Below, in pieces: positions 51,496 through 61,434 of a stretch of 64,000 nucleotides of DNA (the first letter of the stretch is position 1; each line of letters begins with the position of its first letter). The notes beneath the pieces are model-generated. The model worked only from the letters and a program-made list of their open reading frames with translations, searched no databases and was not told the origin of the DNA. The stretch comes from CBDFLD01 sp965249005 (GTDB taxonomy: Bacteria; Acidobacteriota; UBA6911), in contig CBDFLD010000009.1 of assembly GCA_965249005.1 (NCBI GenBank), positions 62,001 through 126,000 on the forward strand, written 5' to 3'. The position numbers and the translations under genes are program-made.

Positions 51496-52677
51496 TTAGT
51501 TTTCTCCACGGTGCCCCCCATTGTCTTTTTTCTGGCTTCCCTTGTGATTCGTCACATTTGCCCGCAAGACCCGCAGGGCCGTGCCGGCGAAAAACTTCCG
51601 TCTATTGTCGGAAAGAAACATCCACGCTAGTGCGCGCAGCATCCAGGGTAACTCAAAGGGCCGATCGTCATCGTTTCTCGGCGCGAGCAACTGAGTGAGT
51701 GTATCCCGCGGCCTCTCACGAAAATCATCCAGAATCGCGGTCTGATGGACGCACGAGATGGTACAGAAAGGCGCACAAGACTTGACCGTTGCACTTTCGC
51801 GCTCGAGGTCCTCTACAGTGTACCGCTCCAACGGAATTGCCGGTCTCCCACGCTGCTGCGAGCACCAATGCACCAGTCCATCCTCGCAGACGTACAGGTA
51901 CCGGCTTCCGGCACGGCAGTGCCAGTCGTTGGGCTGGCCGCGAACGAGGTTCTTCTGGAAGCGATTGTTCTGAACATAGGAGAATAGAGATTTCCCTAGC
52001 TGCATGATCTTCCGGTGCGTCTGTTTTTGCTGTTGCTTCAAGGGCTCCAGTTGGCCCGAGTGGTCGTGGATGATACCCACCGTGCTGGTGAGGCCTAGAT
52101 CCATCGCTCGGCGGGCAACTGCAAACGAATCCTCTGAACTCGGCAGAGAGCTCCCGATCACGGAGTTGATGTTTACGTCAAACTCCGAATGTTGCGCGAG
52201 CCATTGGAGTTTTTGATCCAGCACCTTCAGACTTTTCTTCGATACGTCGTCGGGGTTGACGTTGTCAATACTGATCTGCAGCTGGTCCAAGCCGGCACGG
52301 TTCAGCTGCCGGATTCGATCCACGGTCAAAAGGTAGCCATTTGTGATCAAGGTCGCGATGATGCCACGGCTGCGGATGTGGCGCACGATTTCGTGAATCT
52401 CCGGATGCAGAAGAGGTTCGCCCCCGCTGAGTGTAACGATTTGAGTTCCGAGCGCTGCCAAGAGATCTACCCGGCGAAACATCTCGTCCATTGGGACCGG
52501 CTTGGAAAAATCGTCGAATTCATTGCAATAGGTGCAGGACAAGTTGCACCGGCGTATGGGAATGACGTGGGCCAGAATGGGACGATGGGGCGACTGTAAG
52601 CCTCTGGCAAACATTCGCGCTTCACGGTATCGACGTCGAATCCGCAGAAGTTTTCGCCGGAAAGGGATCGTTCCCAT
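51496..52677 (-). CDS. Radical SAM enzyme with SPASM-like C-terminus
   Basis: 393 residues from ATG 52677. The [4Fe-4S]-SAM motif CxxxCxxC is RRCNLSCTYCNEFDD, followed by TLSGGEPLLHPEI. The C-terminal part has extra cysteines in HCRAGSRYLYVCEDGLVHWC and CAPFCTISCVHQ, as in SPASM proteins with auxiliary clusters. The substrate is not evident. The two PAP2 genes on either side suggest lipid or envelope chemistry (inference). A basic N-terminal helix (RRKLLRIRRRYREARMF) may bind membrane or nucleic acid. Confidence 0.8.
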   Translation of the reverse strand: MGTIPFRRKLLRIRRRYREARMFARGLQSPHRPILAHVIPIRRCNLSCTYCNEFDDFSKPVPMDEMFRRVDLLAALGTQIVTLSGGEPLLHPEIHEIVRHIRSRGIIATLITNGYLLTVDRIRQLNRAGLDQLQISIDNVNPDDVSKKSLKVLDQKLQWLAQHSEFDVNINSVIGSSLPSSEDSFAVARRAMDLGLTSTVGIIHDHSGQLEPLKQQQKQTHRKIMQLGKSLFSYVQNNRFQKNLVRGQPNDWHCRAGSRYLYVCEDGLVHWCSQQRGRPAIPLERYTVEDLERESATVKSCAPFCTISCVHQTAILDDFRERPRDTLTQLLAPRNDDDRPFELPWMLRALAWMFLSDNRRKFFAGTALRVLRANVTNHKGSQKKDNGGHRGEN

Positions 52678-52877
52678 CGAACTCAGTAAATCACTTTCCG
52701 TGCTCTCCCACAAGGGCCAAGGCCCGGCCCTCCCTTGTGCTACTCCAGATCAGCCGAGGCGTTCGCCGCGGTTGGGACATCGGTCATTTTGCGGTACCAT
52801 AATCTTCGCGGTTTGTTGTTTCGTGAAATGCCTGTTTTCTTCATGAATCCAGGGAACGCATTCAAGAAAAGCGATCG

Positions 52878-53065
52878 ATGATCCACGACGTGTCCTCAGA
52901 ACCATCAAAGCAGCTTCAGCAAGCATCTGAAAGTGCGCCCGAAGGAGCAAAGAACGCGGATGGAGTTCGCAACATGCTGCTGGGGGCGGTGCTCGTGGAA
53001 CTGCTCCTGATTGTGCTGCAAATCTTGTCTCCAGTTCTCGTCCCATTTCTGCAAGCCGCATTCCT
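52878..53065 (+). pseudogene. Small membrane protein, C-terminus replaced by an IS91 tail
   Basis: MIHDVSSEPSKQLQQASESA then one helix LLGAVLVELLLIVLQILSPV and LVPFLQAAFLA. At about 53068 the frame passes into AIHPPHAIRKILTCLGLPPR, a transposase tail. The real protein probably had more helices (AI-2E-exporter-like start of the type ILSPVLVPFL..AF is possible). Confidence 0.5.
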
Positions 53066-53067
53066 TG

Positions 53068-53189
53068 CAGCCATTCACCCTCCCCACGCAATACGGAAGA
53101 TACTCACTTGTCTCGGCCTCCCGCCCAGGCCCCCTCCCGTAGCGCCCGCCTTACCGGATTGTGAGATGAACGAGATGTACGCTTCGTGA
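53068..53189 (+). pseudogene. IS91-family transposase, C-terminal fragment
   Basis: Encodes AIHPPHAIRKILTCLGLPPR then PPPVAPALPDCEMNEMYAS-stop, the clearest IS91-type tail in the window, joined in frame to a host gene. Confidence 0.65.
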
Positions 53190-53250
53190 GCAGGACAATG
53201 GGATCTCCAAATCCCCCGTCCAGGGGTGTGCCTGGAGGTGTGCCCGGTGA

Positions 53251-53390
53251 CTTATGCCGCAATGGCGGTTTCAGGTAAGATCTCCTTTGTATTCGGCCGC
53301 AGCTCGACTGCCTCTGTCAAGGAACATAACAACACCGTATCGGAACCTATCAGGCAAGGCGAGGGACGTACTTCCGAGATGCAGCTTGTT
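53251..53390 (+). repeat. Dispersed repeat, copy after the IS91 tail
   Basis: TATGCCGCAATGGCGGTTTC to GAGATGCAGCTTGTTTTTAC, 60 bp after the IS91 tail; same order as at 50620-50862. Confidence 0.6.
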
Positions 53391-53526
53391 TTTACTATCC
53401 TATCCTCTCCTCTCACCTATTGAACATGTTGGGCAGGGTGAACTCCACCGCGGCCACTAACCTACTGAGCGGCCGAAGAAAAACCCGACAACGCCTTGCT
53501 CGTCTGCGGCTTGAATCCAGATAGAC

Positions 53527-54417
53527 TTACGATGGTTCAGATAGGGCAGCGTGCTTCGACTCTAGAAACCGGTAGGAGATCACCACGGTTGCTGCGAGCA
53601 CGATTCCCGCGATACTGTCCAGAAGATAATGGAATCGGCCGTAGACCGTCGCGACGGCGATGCCGCTCACGATGGGAAGGAGCCCATAGGCCAATTGTCG
53701 CTGGCGTCTCCATGCCACCAGCAACAGAACCACCGACGCAGAAACGTGCCCGCTAGGGAAGGCTCCTCCCCGCGCCCCTCCAAGGGAAGATAGTTCGTGG
53801 ACCAGGTCGTAGAAGAACTGGCCCGCCATGGGCTCGCCAAGGCGCTCCGGAAAGTAATACGGACTATCGACGGGAAAGAGGACAAAAAAAATATAGCTCG
53901 AGTAGAAAGTGCCGCCCAGCAGCAGAATCAGTTCCTGGTAGGCCGCCCTTCTGGCAGCGTACCAATACGCAGCCACCGTGGGAATGATCAAGATGTAGGA
54001 AAAGTAACAAAAATGAAGGTACTCCGACAGTGGCACCCAGGGCCAGTATTCGCTGAGATAAATGCTCGGTTGCCCCGCAAACAGACTCGTCTCTAGTGCC
54101 CGAATGGGACCGGTCAAACTCCAATCTCCAAACGCGGCGGCCAGGATTTCGACCTCCTTGTAAAGGAGTGGAAAAGCCAGGAAAGGGTACCAGTCCCGCC
54201 AGAACCGGAAGAATGACGGAATACGCTTCGAGCGGGTGAACGTGAAACGAAGCGAGGAAACCAGGATGGCGACCAATAGGTGCAACGCCACATAAAGAGG
54301 CCATCCGGGAATCGAACGCCCCCACAGCAGGATCAAAAGTGCCGTGACGACCAAATAGGCTGCCGTCAGTGTGTCGATGTGGTTCGACTCGCGGAGGTAA
54401 CACCCGCTTTCCGCCAT
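53527..54417 (-). CDS. PAP2-family membrane phosphatase
   Basis: Up to 296 residues with at least six helices. Motifs: GGARGGAFPSGHVSASVVLL (C2, catalytic His) and YGRFHYLLDSIAGIVLA (C3). Like the gene at 49322 it resembles the PAP2 group close to lipid phosphotransferases. The first 12 residues (MAESGCYLRESN) overlap a short direct repeat of GCGGAAAGCGG type; translation may start further in. Confidence 0.8.
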   Translation of the reverse strand: MAESGCYLRESNHIDTLTAAYLVVTALLILLWGRSIPGWPLYVALHLLVAILVSSLRFTFTRSKRIPSFFRFWRDWYPFLAFPLLYKEVEILAAAFGDWSLTGPIRALETSLFAGQPSIYLSEYWPWVPLSEYLHFCYFSYILIIPTVAAYWYAARRAAYQELILLLGGTFYSSYIFFVLFPVDSPYYFPERLGEPMAGQFFYDLVHELSSLGGARGGAFPSGHVSASVVLLLVAWRRQRQLAYGLLPIVSGIAVATVYGRFHYLLDSIAGIVLAATVVISYRFLESKHAALSEPS

Positions 54418-54524
54418 CCGCTTTCCGCTTTCCGCTTTTGACTCCCGCTAATGTGGTAGTTTACGAGTTCTTGTAGGCCAGGTCGAAAGTTTTTCCGAGA
54501 GCGGTAAGCGGGTGGCGGAAAGCT

Positions 54525-54840
54525 CCTTACTGTCCCACGCCCAAAGGAAAGAAATACACCAGGATCCCCAGTATGGCGACAATGACGACAACGGACAGGA
54601 GGGCATCTCGTCGGTTCCAGCTGGCCCGGGACTTGGCTCCTCTCGCTGTATACCGTGGCCAGGTTTGGACCGCGTACCCCATCGTGCTCGAAGGTTTTGA
54701 AAAACGGCTGGACTCCCATCGCCCGGACCCGTTCCGTCACCAGCTCCCCGATAGGATACTGGACCATTGCCGTTGCGATACCCGTTCGCAGCCGGAAGCA
54801 ATCCGATAGATTTGCCGCGACGTTGTCAAGAAGATACAAG
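54525..54840 (-). pseudogene. Decayed membrane-protein end
   Basis: The minus strand holds GIATAMVQYPIGELVTERVR in one frame and, after a shift near 54650, SWNRRDALLSVVVVIAILGI followed by LVYFFPLGVGQ-stop. The closing hydrophobic helix is protein-like. Family not recognised. A dispersed repeat copy (54826-54905) cuts the upstream side. The stretch 54906-55125 has no gene. Confidence 0.35.
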
Positions 54841-54905
54841 ACCTCCTATCAGAAGCTGTGGGGATGGCATCTCAGGAGCGACGTACTTCCGAGATGCAGC
54901 TTGTT
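54826..54905 (+). repeat. Dispersed repeat, distal part
   Basis: GACCTCCTATCAGAAGCTGT through GACGTACTTCCGAGATGCAG and TTGTTTTTACT; matches the distal part of 32543-32690 and 53251-53390. Confidence 0.6.
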
Positions 54906-55125
54906 TTTACTCATATAGACGCCCCAATTGTCAGCCTGAATATTCATCGTCTGATCCAGAGCGGGTTTCGACCTGGGACTAGCATCCTCATATTCGCGTG
55001 CTGGCTAACGCAGTAAGTGGAAAGAAACGATTTGGATTGCCTGCGAAGACTCGGGTCGTCTCGTGCTACGAAGCAGGTCGGGACGGATTCGGGATTCATC
55101 GGTATTTGATGTCGGTGGGAGTAGA

Positions 55126-56785
55126 CCGGAATTTCCAATTTGGATCTCGGTTCCCAACATAATAGTCTCGAGCCACCATGGGAGCAAGAAAATCCCGGCC
55201 TCAGACCAACCATGGATCCAGTCAACGCATCCCAATGACCCGTTGTCGCCGTGGTAGTAGACCTTCTCACTCCTGCGTGGGCGATTTTCCAGACACATCG
55301 CCACACTCCTTCCATGGCATTCCAATTCCGGACTTGCAAGCCGGGCGGCTAACCGCTTGGCAGCGGCAAGGCCCAGATCCGCCTGAGCATTTCACCAAAC
55401 AACCGACGGTCCAGATGCCCCTCGGCCAAGAGCAACCAGTAGTACCGCGCGTGCTTGACCAGCCTTCCGCCAGTCTTCATCAACCGGTGCTGCAAGCTCG
55501 TGAGCGACCAGCTCTTGATCCGGGGTGGTAGCCCGAGTCGCCGCCATAGGTTGCCTAGGTTGTAGGCGAGCACGCTCAACTGCAGGCGCACTTCATTCGC
55601 ACGGAAGCGATGGCAGGACAGCCGCGTCCAATGCGTCGCCTGCTTGCCTTCTTTGATCCATTGCTCCGCCGTGCCGCGCTTGTTGTAGAACCTCACCACC
55701 GAGCGGCTCGGCAAGCTCATGTTCGTGACAATGAACCCGACCCGCGGGAACAACTCGCCCTGGTGATGCTCGACCTTGGCGACGATCCGTCGCGGCCTCG
55801 ACCAGCTTTCGGCCTGATAGCGGAAGCTCTTGTAGCGCACCAGTGGCTTGCGGCTGGGCCGACCTGGAGGACGAAACAGGATGTCGGCAATCTCCCACTC
55901 CAGGCTCTTGTTGGACGGGATGCGTATGGCATACTGAACGCCGCGCTCTTCCAGGGTCTCGTAAACCTCTGGCTTGGCGAAGGCGGCGTCTGCTCGAAAG
56001 ACGATCTCTTTGCCTTGCTCCTGTTGAAAATCGATCTCCGGCAACAGAAGCTCGTCCCAGTCCTCGGCGCTATGCACGTTACCCGGCCGCAGCTTGGCCG
56101 CCAGACAGTCCCCGTGACTATTGAACAGAAACAGCGGATGGTAACACACGGACTCGAAGTGGCCATTGTAGGCGCTGCCTTCCTGCTGACCATGCACCGG
56201 ACTCTCGCTTGAGTCCATATCCAACACTACGCGATCAGACTTGTCCAGAGCCTCGGCCTGTGCGAGTGTCTCTCGGTTCAGAGCCATCAGCCCGATCAGA
56301 TTCTCTTCTCGCGTCAGCAGCTCCGTCTCGAACCAGTGTAACGTCGAGGTCAGCGCCGCACCGCGATCCCAGTTTTTCTTCGAGCCGATCAAGCGAAAGG
56401 TCGGATCAACTGAGACCCGCGCGGCATCGTTAAGGTCTTCGTAGCCTGCCAGGCGACTATAGACCGATTGCCGCAGCAGATCGACGAGCGGGAACTGTTT
56501 GTTCAAGCCTTGCCGCGTGTCGTTGAGATGCTCGTCTATGAGTCGTCCCATCCCCAGCCGTTCGTCCAACTCGCGGACCAGAATCAGGCCACCCTCGGAG
56601 GTGACTCGCGATCCCTGAAAATCAACTTTGAGTAATCCGTTAAAGCTGAGTTGAAACCCCTTTCGTTCTTTTTCACCCATCGGGTGTTGCCCTCCAATGT
56701 GTCCTTATCATTCTCCGACGCTTATAAATAGGGATGCCGAAGGCGGCTGAAAGGTTGCTATATTTCATTCAAATTGGAAATCCGG
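55126..56785 (-). mobile_element. IS1380-family element, copy D
   Basis: 1660 bp, same orientation and nearly identical to 18814-20473, 36.3 kb away. Ends CCGGAATTTCCAATTTG and complement of CCGGATTTCCAATTTG. Confidence 0.82.
55349..56680 (-). CDS. IS1380-family transposase, copy D
   Basis: 443 residues, intact, differing from the transposase at 19037 only by Gly instead of Ala at residue 8 as far as seen. The catalytic DMDSSESPVHG region and NKRGTAEQWIKEGK are kept. Confidence 0.88.
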   Translation of the reverse strand: MGEKERKGFQLSFNGLLKVDFQGSRVTSEGGLILVRELDERLGMGRLIDEHLNDTRQGLNKQFPLVDLLRQSVYSRLAGYEDLNDAARVSVDPTFRLIGSKKNWDRGAALTSTLHWFETELLTREENLIGLMALNRETLAQAEALDKSDRVVLDMDSSESPVHGQQEGSAYNGHFESVCYHPLFLFNSHGDCLAAKLRPGNVHSAEDWDELLLPEIDFQQEQGKEIVFRADAAFAKPEVYETLEERGVQYAIRIPSNKSLEWEIADILFRPPGRPSRKPLVRYKSFRYQAESWSRPRRIVAKVEHHQGELFPRVGFIVTNMSLPSRSVVRFYNKRGTAEQWIKEGKQATHWTRLSCHRFRANEVRLQLSVLAYNLGNLWRRLGLPPRIKSWSLTSLQHRLMKTGGRLVKHARYYWLLLAEGHLDRRLFGEMLRRIWALPLPSG

Positions 56786-56957
56786 GGTAAGATCTGTCCG
56801 TTTTGGGGTTACCACAACCTATGCTCAGGGGCTCTGCGCTGACTTGCGGCGCGTTTCTCTAAGGAAAGACACGTGGACTTCCCAATCTCCGTCTTACCCT
56901 CCAGATCAACCTTCGTACTCAGACCAACAAAACAACAAAAATAATATCCGTACTCCT

Positions 56958-58070
56958 CTACGCAACTGCCGCTCGGTTCAGTGATTCCCAGACAAAGCCC
57001 ACCATCTCTCGAGCACACGCCACTTTCACTTTGTTCACATGTAACAGCAACCGATTCCCTTTTTTGCTCAACCGACGCAAACAGCGGTCTGCAATGGCGA
57101 TGTACTCCGACGCCGTATCCGCGCGCCTGGCCTTGATGTCCCTGCCAAGTTTGGTGGATCGATAGCCGCGTTGATTCGCCTCAACGAATGCCGTGCGCAG
57201 ATAACGATTATCTTGTCTCGTTATGCCGAAACGGTTCGATTTGCCGCCCGATGCGTATTCTCGAATGTCCATACCAATCCAGGAAACCAACTGTCGTGGA
57301 TGGGCGAATCTCTTCACATCGCCGATCTCGGTGATCATCGTCAGCGCAAACAGATGCTTGATGCCTTTGTAGCAGGTCAGTGCCTTCACAGGCTCCCGAT
57401 ACCTGGGTGCCACAGCCAGCTCTTGCACTTCCTCTCCGTACGCAACCAAAATATCATCCAGACTTTTCAGTTGGCGCAGCAGCAACAACAAATTCACTTT
57501 CAGGCTTCCGGTACACTCATCAACCGTTCTCTTTAACCAACCCCAGTGGTCTTTCTGCCAGTGAGTTCTGCGTTCGGTCTCGGCCTTGTAGTGAAAACCG
57601 TTGCGGCGGAGCAATGCCTGGATGTGTTTGCGCAGTGCTCCTTGCTGCTGTATCAACTGTTGCCTGGACCGCAACAAATCTCGATCTGCTTCAAGTTCGG
57701 CATCCGGTGCCACCACGACCGTCAACATTCCGTTCGCGTAAAACTCCGCCAGTTCTGTCGCATCGATACGGTCGGTCTTAACCGATTTTCCACCTCGTCG
57801 CGGAATACTCGACGGTGCCACCACCTCACAGTTATAGCCTCGATTCTTCAGGTCACGCTGTAGCGAGAAACCCACATACGACGCTTCGTAGCACAGCTTC
57901 AACTGCACGCCACCAAAATACTCGCGGACCTTCTCAAGCTGGCCCACCAGCCCCTTCAACGTCGGTCGACATTGAAAGACCAGAACTTCACCCGTACGCT
58001 TGTCCAGCGCCGAACCATGGTAGCGAACATCATCGACATCGATCCCGACATAAACTATATTCTGAATCAT
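56958..58070 (-). CDS. IS110-family transposase
   Basis: 370 residues. N-terminal RuvC-like DEDD domain: YVGIDVDDVRYHGSALDKRT (first Asp), KLCYEASYVGFSLQRDL (Glu), SVKTDRIDATELAEFYANG (two Asp). C-terminal Transposase_20 domain: GIKHLFALTMITEIGDVKRF, QLVSWIGMDIREYASGGKSN and ITRQDNRYLRTAFVEAN with the catalytic Ser region. IS110 elements insert by a recombinase guided by a structured noncoding bridge RNA encoded in the element. The element ends are not fixed here; the left end is at or after 56786. Confidence 0.9.
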   Translation of the reverse strand: MIQNIVYVGIDVDDVRYHGSALDKRTGEVLVFQCRPTLKGLVGQLEKVREYFGGVQLKLCYEASYVGFSLQRDLKNRGYNCEVVAPSSIPRRGGKSVKTDRIDATELAEFYANGMLTVVVAPDAELEADRDLLRSRQQLIQQQGALRKHIQALLRRNGFHYKAETERRTHWQKDHWGWLKRTVDECTGSLKVNLLLLLRQLKSLDDILVAYGEEVQELAVAPRYREPVKALTCYKGIKHLFALTMITEIGDVKRFAHPRQLVSWIGMDIREYASGGKSNRFGITRQDNRYLRTAFVEANQRGYRSTKLGRDIKARRADTASEYIAIADRCLRRLSKKGNRLLLHVNKVKVACAREMVGFVWESLNRAAVA

Positions 58071-58330
58071 GGACGCCTCCTTTCTTGTGTCAGTGGCCTA
58101 TCTGCCACTTGAGGTATCCATCTTTTCGATGGGAGCCCTCGGGTCAAGAGGGGGGCGTCTATATCTTCTATCCTCGCAAATGGCTCATCCTATCGTTGCA
58201 TGCATCAGACCTTCCGTCGGGAAACTAGACCGCGACTATCCAGGAATCCCGGTTGCCATGAAAACAAGGAGGATGCGGACTCATCTTCTGCCATCTTGCC
58301 TACGCAGAGCCTCCTCGAAATGACACGTGT
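58071..58330 (-). ncRNA. Candidate IS110 bridge-RNA region
   Basis: 260 noncoding bases directly upstream of the IS110 transposase, where IS110-group elements encode their bridge RNA. It contains a hairpin AGTGGC-CTATCT-GCCACT at 58092-58109 and other short stems. Assignment rests on position and on known IS110 biology, not on a matched RNA model. Confidence 0.35.
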
Positions 58331-58439
58331 CGGAGTTAGCGGTGATGTGCGCTCACCAGTAATCGCAGAGTAACTCCAAAGAGATCCGACCATCCCGAGA
58401 ATCCCAAATCCGTCCGTGTTGTGCGTGTGCGGTAGGACC

Positions 58440-58603
58440 CATATATAAAGGTACGGGGTGGGGGTGGTGGGTACCCTGGGTCAGTTGCGCATAGGTTGCG
58501 GAAGTTGCGGGTTTTTGCCGCTCTATGCAGGATTGTGCAGGGCTAACTTCTGTAACTTCAATGTTATCAATGGTTGGCAAACAACTTCTAAGCAGAGGGT
58601 CGC
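58440..58603 (+). other. Integration scar candidate: tRNA-Arg(UCU) piece with flank
   Basis: Bases 58470-58575 are the reverse complement counterpart of the flank at 28620-28722 (shared TTGCCGCT and GCAGGATTGTGCAGGG). Where that flank meets a tRNA half, this one meets ACTTCTAAGCAGAGGGTCGC (58584-58603), which fits the anticodon arm and following bases of tRNA-Arg(UCU), then diverges. The T arm is lost. Confidence 0.4.
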
Positions 58604-58633
58604 TAGGACGCTACAACTAACCGGGCCGCACTC

Positions 58634-58801
58634 ATGAAGTACGCGAGATGTTTCAGCGACGCCGAGCGCCAGAGGACGGGATTGTTGGACCTAGCCGGCC
58701 AAAGCGACCTCGATATCTTGAGTGACCGGCATGGAATTGTTACCCCCAATTGGATTGGAAAAAGTGTAGTGAATAGCGTAGTGGAATTCTTGAGGAAATG
58801 A
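58634..58801 (+). CDS. Small hypothetical protein
   Basis: 55 residues: MKYARCFSDAERQRTGLLDL then AGQSDLDILSDRHGIVTPNW and IGKSVVNSVVEFLRK. Looks like a compact helical protein; no family recognised and no strong ribosome-binding site. It lies in the last 600 bp of the island next to the tRNA, where integrase or excisionase genes usually sit. Confidence 0.35.
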   Translation: MKYARCFSDAERQRTGLLDLAGQSDLDILSDRHGIVTPNWIGKSVVNSVVEFLRK

Positions 58802-59146
58802 GAGGAATTCCGGGGAAGCATGGGAAAGGCAAAGAAGAACCAAACTCTTTATTGGGAATGGTTTCCCTGCTTTTTCAACGGCTTGCATCGGATACCCATA
58901 TTAGCTTAGAAGACAGATGCTCTAACGGTCCACAGCCTGGCAGTGACAAGAAGCCCGGAGAAACTTCAAAGAGCATCTTCATGGTCGAGTCCTAGTCAAT
59001 CCCCCCCCAAAAAAACGCCTTGAAGTTCATCTGAGGCCAATGTCGGGTATTTTCCAAAACTGGTTACTCAGAACCTCTTTACAATGATCCAAGCGATTAC
59101 TGGGTGCTTACTAGTCCCTCCAGTGTAGATTTTCTGTATCTGTAAA

Positions 59147-59649
<503 letters not shown>

Positions 59650-61389
59650 ATGAAGCGCGTCTGGCTGTTTTCTTTCCTCTTCGTCTCAGAAGTCGTTGGG
59701 GCACAAATCGGACCGCTGTCGAAGCCCAGCCATCAGGTGAAGCAGGAGCATAACGTGATGGTGCCGATGCGTGATGGAGTGCGCCTATCCACGGACATCT
59801 ACCGTCCAGCACAGGATGGTTCGTTTCCCGTCATCCTGGTCCGAGATCCCTACACCAATGGTTCCGGTGCAGTCGGCCAGGGGCGCTTCTGGGCGTCCCG
59901 CGGCTATGTCTTCCTGCATCAGGATGTCCGGGGGAGAAATGACTCGGAGGGTGGTTGGTATCCCTTCACCAACGAAGGGCCGGATGGCCATGATAGCCTG
60001 GAGTGGGCCGGGACACAGCCCTGGTCCAATGGCAAGGTCGCCATGTCAGGTGGATCCTACCTCGGTTTTGTGCAATGGCAAGCCGCTTGCTTTGGAAGCC
60101 CCTTCCTCAAAGCCCTGGTACCGATGTTCAGCCCATTGAGCGTCTATGGCGACACCTACAAGGGAGGTGCCTTTGAGGTGACCCGGATCGCCTGGTTTTC
60201 TGCCATGGCGGGTCGCACCACCCAAGCCGTGCGCTACAACTGGGACGAGATTCTGTGGCATCTTCCGCTGGCCACCATGAATCAAGCGGTCGGCCATGAG
60301 TTCCTTCCCTTCTGGCAAAACATGATCCGACACCCTAGCTATGATCCTTATTGGAAGGTGTTGGATCTCGAAGAAAAACTCGATCAGATCGGAGCACCCG
60401 CCCTGAATATTGGTGGCTGGTTTGACGTCTTCTTGCAGTCCACTCTTGCGGCATACACAGGGCTGATCTCGAGGGGACGCACGAGTCAGGCGCGGCAGGG
60501 ACAGAAGCTGGTCGTCGGACCCTGGCCTCACGGTGGATTCCGCCGCAGCAAAGCCGGAGCACTCGACTTCGGCCCCAATTCGGTTATCGAGCCGGACCAA
60601 CTCGTTCTCCGATGGCTGGATTATTGGCTGGTGGGCGTGGACAATGGGATCATGAATGAGCCTCCCATCAGGATTTTTTTGATGGGTGAGAATAAATGGC
60701 GCTCCGAGCAGCAATGGCCCCTGGCTCGGGCTCAGGAAACCAAATACTACTTTCACAGCCAAGGTCAGGCCAATACGCTCAACGGCGATGGGGCTCTCAG
60801 TCCGTCGGTGCCAGTGCAGCAACCACCCGATCGCTTCACCTATGATCCCAAAAACCCCGTACCCAACAAGGGAGGAAACCTGCCTGGAGCTTCGGCTAGC
60901 CTGCGTTCAGGGCCCTTCGATCATCGACAGATTGAGGCTCGAGACGATGTGCTGGTTTATACATCCAAGGAGCTGAAAACCGGACTAGAGGTCACCGGTC
61001 CCCTAGTTGTCACGCTTTATGCCGCATCCACGGCTCGGGACACCGACTTCACAGCCAAACTCCTGGATGTCTATCCAGATGGTCGCGCCTATAATTTGGC
61101 GGATGGGATCGTGCGGGCGCGGTATCGGGAGTCACCTTCGGACCCAAGTCTCATCGAGCCTCAAAAGGTCTACCAGTATAAGATCGATTTGGTGGCGACG
61201 AGTAACCTCTTCAAGAAAGGCCACCGGATCCGGGTCGAGATCTCCAGCAGTAACTTTCCTCGTTTTAACCGCAACCCAAACACAGGGCATCCTTTTGGGA
61301 TGGATGCGGAGCTGCTGTCCGCCACGCAGACGATCCACCACGACAGCCGCTACCCATCCCACATCATCCTGCCGGTCATTCCAAGATAG
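59650..61389 (+). CDS. CocE/NonD-family serine hydrolase, exported
   Basis: 579 residues from ATG 59650 with GGAGG eleven bases upstream and a signal peptide (MKRVWLFSFLFVSEVVGAQ). The X-Pro dipeptidyl-peptidase S15-type domain carries Ser136 in SGGSYLGF, Asp259 in GGWFDVF and His294 in GPWPHGG, a complete triad. The C-terminal X-Pro C domain (residues ~430-575) has KTGLEVTGPLVVTLYAASTA and FPRFNRNPNTGHPFG. Members cleave acyl, ester or N-terminal peptide bonds; the substrate here is unknown. First intact gene beyond the tRNA-Arg. The stop is 45 bases before the potassium channel start. Confidence 0.9.
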   Translation: MKRVWLFSFLFVSEVVGAQIGPLSKPSHQVKQEHNVMVPMRDGVRLSTDIYRPAQDGSFPVILVRDPYTNGSGAVGQGRFWASRGYVFLHQDVRGRNDSEGGWYPFTNEGPDGHDSLEWAGTQPWSNGKVAMSGGSYLGFVQWQAACFGSPFLKALVPMFSPLSVYGDTYKGGAFEVTRIAWFSAMAGRTTQAVRYNWDEILWHLPLATMNQAVGHEFLPFWQNMIRHPSYDPYWKVLDLEEKLDQIGAPALNIGGWFDVFLQSTLAAYTGLISRGRTSQARQGQKLVVGPWPHGGFRRSKAGALDFGPNSVIEPDQLVLRWLDYWLVGVDNGIMNEPPIRIFLMGENKWRSEQQWPLARAQETKYYFHSQGQANTLNGDGALSPSVPVQQPPDRFTYDPKNPVPNKGGNLPGASASLRSGPFDHRQIEARDDVLVYTSKELKTGLEVTGPLVVTLYAASTARDTDFTAKLLDVYPDGRAYNLADGIVRARYRESPSDPSLIEPQKVYQYKIDLVATSNLFKKGHRIRVEISSSNFPRFNRNPNTGHPFGMDAELLSATQTIHHDSRYPSHIILPVIPR

Positions 61390-61434
61390 AGTGAACCTCT
61401 TCGAGGAGACCCGTGAGAGCCTGGAGTGGAGCGT

